This document shows, piece after piece, positions 62,020-64,000 of a DNA stretch of 64,000 nucleotides (positions within the stretch are counted from its first letter, which is position 1; each line of letters starts with the position of its first letter). The DNA comes from G963422745 sp965214285 (lineage in GTDB: Bacteria > Actinomycetota > Acidimicrobiia > Acidimicrobiales > Aldehydirespiratoraceae). Made by a program: the position numbers and the translations under genes. The stretch spans positions 3,100,001 through 3,164,000 of the forward strand of contig OZ243946.1 in NCBI GenBank assembly GCA_965214285.1, read 5' to 3'. The notes under the pieces were generated by a model. That model was not told the DNA's origin. It worked only from the letters and a program-made list of their open reading frames with translations, and did not search any database.

Positions 62020-63143
62020 TCACTCCAGGAGCTCGGCCCGCAGCAGGGCCAGGCGGTCTTGGTGCTCTTCGAGGAAACGCTCCTCGTGGTCGATTCGGAC
62101 CTCTAAGTGGGCCTCGTCCAGCGGTCCGCTGCAGACCGTATCCGCCAGGGCGATGTCGATCTCCTTGGCCAGCAGGGCGTCCAGTTCGGCCTGAAGATCG
62201 GCGTCGATGTGGTCCAGGCCTCCGGCGGCGAGAACCCGCTCCTCCAGCGGACCCGCAAGCCCGTGCAGGTAGCCGATGGGCTCCCGCTCGTGGGCGAAGC
62301 TGTAGCCCTCCTGTGCCATGCAGGCCGACCATTCCGCCGTGGCGGCTGTGATTCGCGGGTCTGCCCAGAACCTGTCGTCCATGTCTTCCAGTTCGTCTTC
62401 GAAGTGCGCATGCAAAGCGACCGACGGCGCCTGGAGCGGATCCCGCACTTCTTTCCAAGCCGATATCAGGCATTCGTTGTACTGCTCGCCCCAAGCCTCC
62501 TGCTCGCTCTCGGAGAGGCCGTCTGTGATCGCTCTGTTCGGATTGACGTAGGTCGAGCTGATTATGCCTTGACTGCCCACCCGACGGGTTATCCCGTAGC
62601 CATGGGCAGACGCATACTCCTCTCCGTCCGCTGCCACATCGCCCGGGCCGAAACCAGCAGCTTCGGCATCCCGGTCGATCCTGACGTAACGGAACCCTTC
62701 GGCCGTCATGCAGTCGTACACGAGATCTTGCTCAGCAGCGTCCGGATCTGCGGCGTAGGCGGCTGGATAGTCCTGCGAGACGAGTCCCGCCAAGAAGGCG
62801 TCCAGCGGCATCGCAGGCACCTCGTTGCCGTCGGAGTCGGGGCCGGAGTCCTCGCCAGGGTCGGCGTCCGCGTCCGAGGCGCTGCCTGCAGACGAATCCG
62901 AGTCGCCGGTGGTCGCCTGTTCCGAGCCTGCGGCGTCGCTGCCCGTCGCGGAGGCCGACGGCTGTTCCTCGGCGGTTGCGGTCTCCGCCGCACCGCTGTC
63001 TGATCCCCGACGGCCTGAGTCTCCTCGCCGGCGTCCGAGCAAGCCACTGACCCCAGCGCCAGCAGCGCCAGCGCCGCCACCGCGACCAGCCAGCTGCGGC
63101 GAGCCGCACCGCAAAGCCTGGGGATCAGATCGGAAACGATCAT
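62020..63143 (-). pseudogene. lipoprotein gene with an apparent single-base frameshift
   Basis: The N-terminus (from ATG 63143) is a textbook lipoprotein signal, MIVSDLIPRLCGAARRSWLV followed by AVAALALLALGSVACSDAG. The long C-terminal frame (62020 to about 63000) is a soluble domain with paired cysteines. The two are in different frames. They join cleanly if one G is added to the G4 run at 63005-63008, giving GGSDSGAAETATAEEQ. The gene is therefore either freshly broken, carries a sequence error, or shifts frame. The C-terminal domain (YDCMTAEGFRYVRID, EWSACMAQEGYSF) resembles no family I know. Confidence 0.6.
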
Positions 63144-63276
63144 CGCTGCAACTCCGCATCGGGGGAAGGGTCGCGGCTCAGATCATGCCACCGTGCCCGC
63201 CGAGCGCGCAAGGGATTCCTTGATGGGCTCGCCGGCGGGATCCCGCGTCTCGCCGGGGCCGGGTCAGAAGGCGTGC

Positions 63277-64000
63277 TCAGTTGGTGCGCAGGGCGGCTAT
63301 CGGCTCGATCCGGGCGGCCCGCAAGGCGGGGTACAGGCCAGCCAGGGCGCCCACGCCGGCACCCAGCAGCGGCGCGATCAACAGCAGCCACGACGGCAGC
63401 ACCGGCGTCCAGCCGCGGGCCGCGGCGACGACAACGGTCGTCAGGAGTCCCGCCGAGGCGCCGATCACCCCGCCCAACAGCCCCAGGCCGGTCGTCTCCA
63501 CGATGAACTGGCCGGCGATGTGGGGCCGGGTGGCGCCGAGGCTGCGCCGGATCCCTATCTCCGACACCCGTTCCAGCACCGCCACCAGGGTGATGTTGGC
63601 GATGCCCAGGGCGCCGATCAGCAGGCTGAGCCCCGCCAGCCCCAGGAACAGCGCCTGCAGGTCGTCGGAGATCTGGTTGCGGATGCGCCTCGGTTCGGGC
63701 GGCAGCTGCGCCTGCAGGTCGGTCGGGGCGTTCGGCGCCAGCGCCAGCGGCGCCTCCTGGGCGATCTGCAGCGCAGCGCCGATCTCGGTGTCGATGTGGA
63801 TATCGGCGGGCGTGTCGAGCCCGAAGCGCAGCCGGGCCGTTCCGTTGGGGATGACGATGGCGTTCATCAGGCGCGGCAGCCGCAGCGGGTCAGAGAGAAT
63901 GGCGATCACCGCATAAGGGTCGTCGCCGATGAACACCGCGGGACGGTGATCGAGGTTGCTGATGTTGAGCGACTGCGCCAGCGATGCGCCGATCACGGCG
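63277..64000 (-). CDS. MacB/FtsX-type ABC transporter permease, partial
   Basis: This is the C-terminal part of a permease; its start lies beyond the window. The visible 240 residues include an extracytoplasmic MacB-like domain, then three membrane segments: LQALFLGLAGLSLLIGALGIANI, TGLGLLGGVIGASAGLLTTVVVA, LPSWLLLIAPLLGAGVGALAGLY. The cytosolic motif VLERVSEIGIRRSLGATRPHI lies between the first two, and it ends RAARIEPIAALRTN. Such permeases extrude peptides, lipoproteins or drugs with a partner ATPase. Confidence 0.88.
   Translation of the reverse strand, partial: AVIGASLAQSLNISNLDHRPAVFIGDDPYAVIAILSDPLRLPRLMNAIVIPNGTARLRFGLDTPADIHIDTEIGAALQIAQEAPLALAPNAPTDLQAQLPPEPRRIRNQISDDLQALFLGLAGLSLLIGALGIANITLVAVLERVSEIGIRRSLGATRPHIAGQFIVETTGLGLLGGVIGASAGLLTTVVVAAARGWTPVLPSWLLLIAPLLGAGVGALAGLYPALRAARIEPIAALRTN

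Overview
The window is very GC-rich, densely coded DNA from an actinobacterium, most likely an Acidimicrobiia-like lineage. The actinobacterial signs are an mIHF-type integration host factor, a PriA with no recognisable helicase motifs, the order pyrR-pyrB-pyrC-carA-carB-pyrD-pyrF-mihF-gmk-rpoZ-coaBC-metK-priA, a DUF1844-like gene divergent from infC, and frequent GTG/TTG starts. The lineage is an inference from gene content and order, because no search could be run.

Layout. (1) 1-7.0 kb is an accessory region ending at tRNA-Cys. It holds a cupin protein, two overlapping DUF488 genes, two AbiEi-like antitoxins without visible AbiEii partners, a small HTH regulator with its own operator, a DprA-like plus ComF-like phosphoribosyltransferase pair, and an orphan DNA methyltransferase. 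(2) 7.1-16 kb is core: an alpha/beta hydrolase, infC-rpmI-rplT-trmH-pheS-pheT, a DUF1844-like gene and hisG. (3) 16.0-18.8 kb encodes one 930-residue protein that fuses an alkaline-phosphatase-superfamily hydrolase, a PhnZ/TmpB-type HD oxygenase and a PhnY/TmpA-type 2-oxoglutarate dioxygenase. It looks like a single-chain phosphonate-degrading enzyme. (4) 18.8-24.5 kb has ribD, moaB, a candidate small RNA, def-fmt-rsmB and a dienoyl-CoA-reductase-like SDR. (5) 24.4-28.1 kb is a second accessory patch: tandem small GAGYKPTPEE proteins, a DUF6338-like membrane protein, gene stubs and an overlapping operon of three unknown genes, bounded by an enoyl-CoA hydratase. (6) 29-45 kb is the pyrimidine/metK/priA block, transcribed leftward and controlled at its head by a PyrR-binding hairpin. 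(7) 45-55.7 kb is a LacI-controlled carbohydrate locus. One operon has the substrate-binding protein, two permeases, a GH16 glucanase and LacI. A second has a lactonase, an NAD-dependent epimerase/dehydrogenase, a mannonate-dehydratase-like enolase, KDPG aldolase and KDG kinase. The same GGGAGCGCTCCC-type palindrome lies before both. (8) 55.8-64 kb holds a CoA-transferase, a fatty-acid-hydroxylase-like membrane protein, hipBA, a DinG-type helicase, a lipoprotein gene with an apparent frameshift, and a partial MacB-type permease.

Two results stand out: the three-enzyme fusion at 16-18.8 kb, and a repeated architecture in which gene 3' ends (methyltransferase, enoyl-CoA hydratase, priA, hisG, the small GAGYK genes) recur as short stubs. 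In the first two cases the intact 3' end and its stub bracket an accessory cassette, and the stub keeps reading frame and stop codon. This suggests cassette acquisition by recombination at the 3' ends of protein genes. The DprA-phosphoribosyltransferase cassette and the three-gene cassette at 26-28 kb are the candidate undescribed systems delivered this way.
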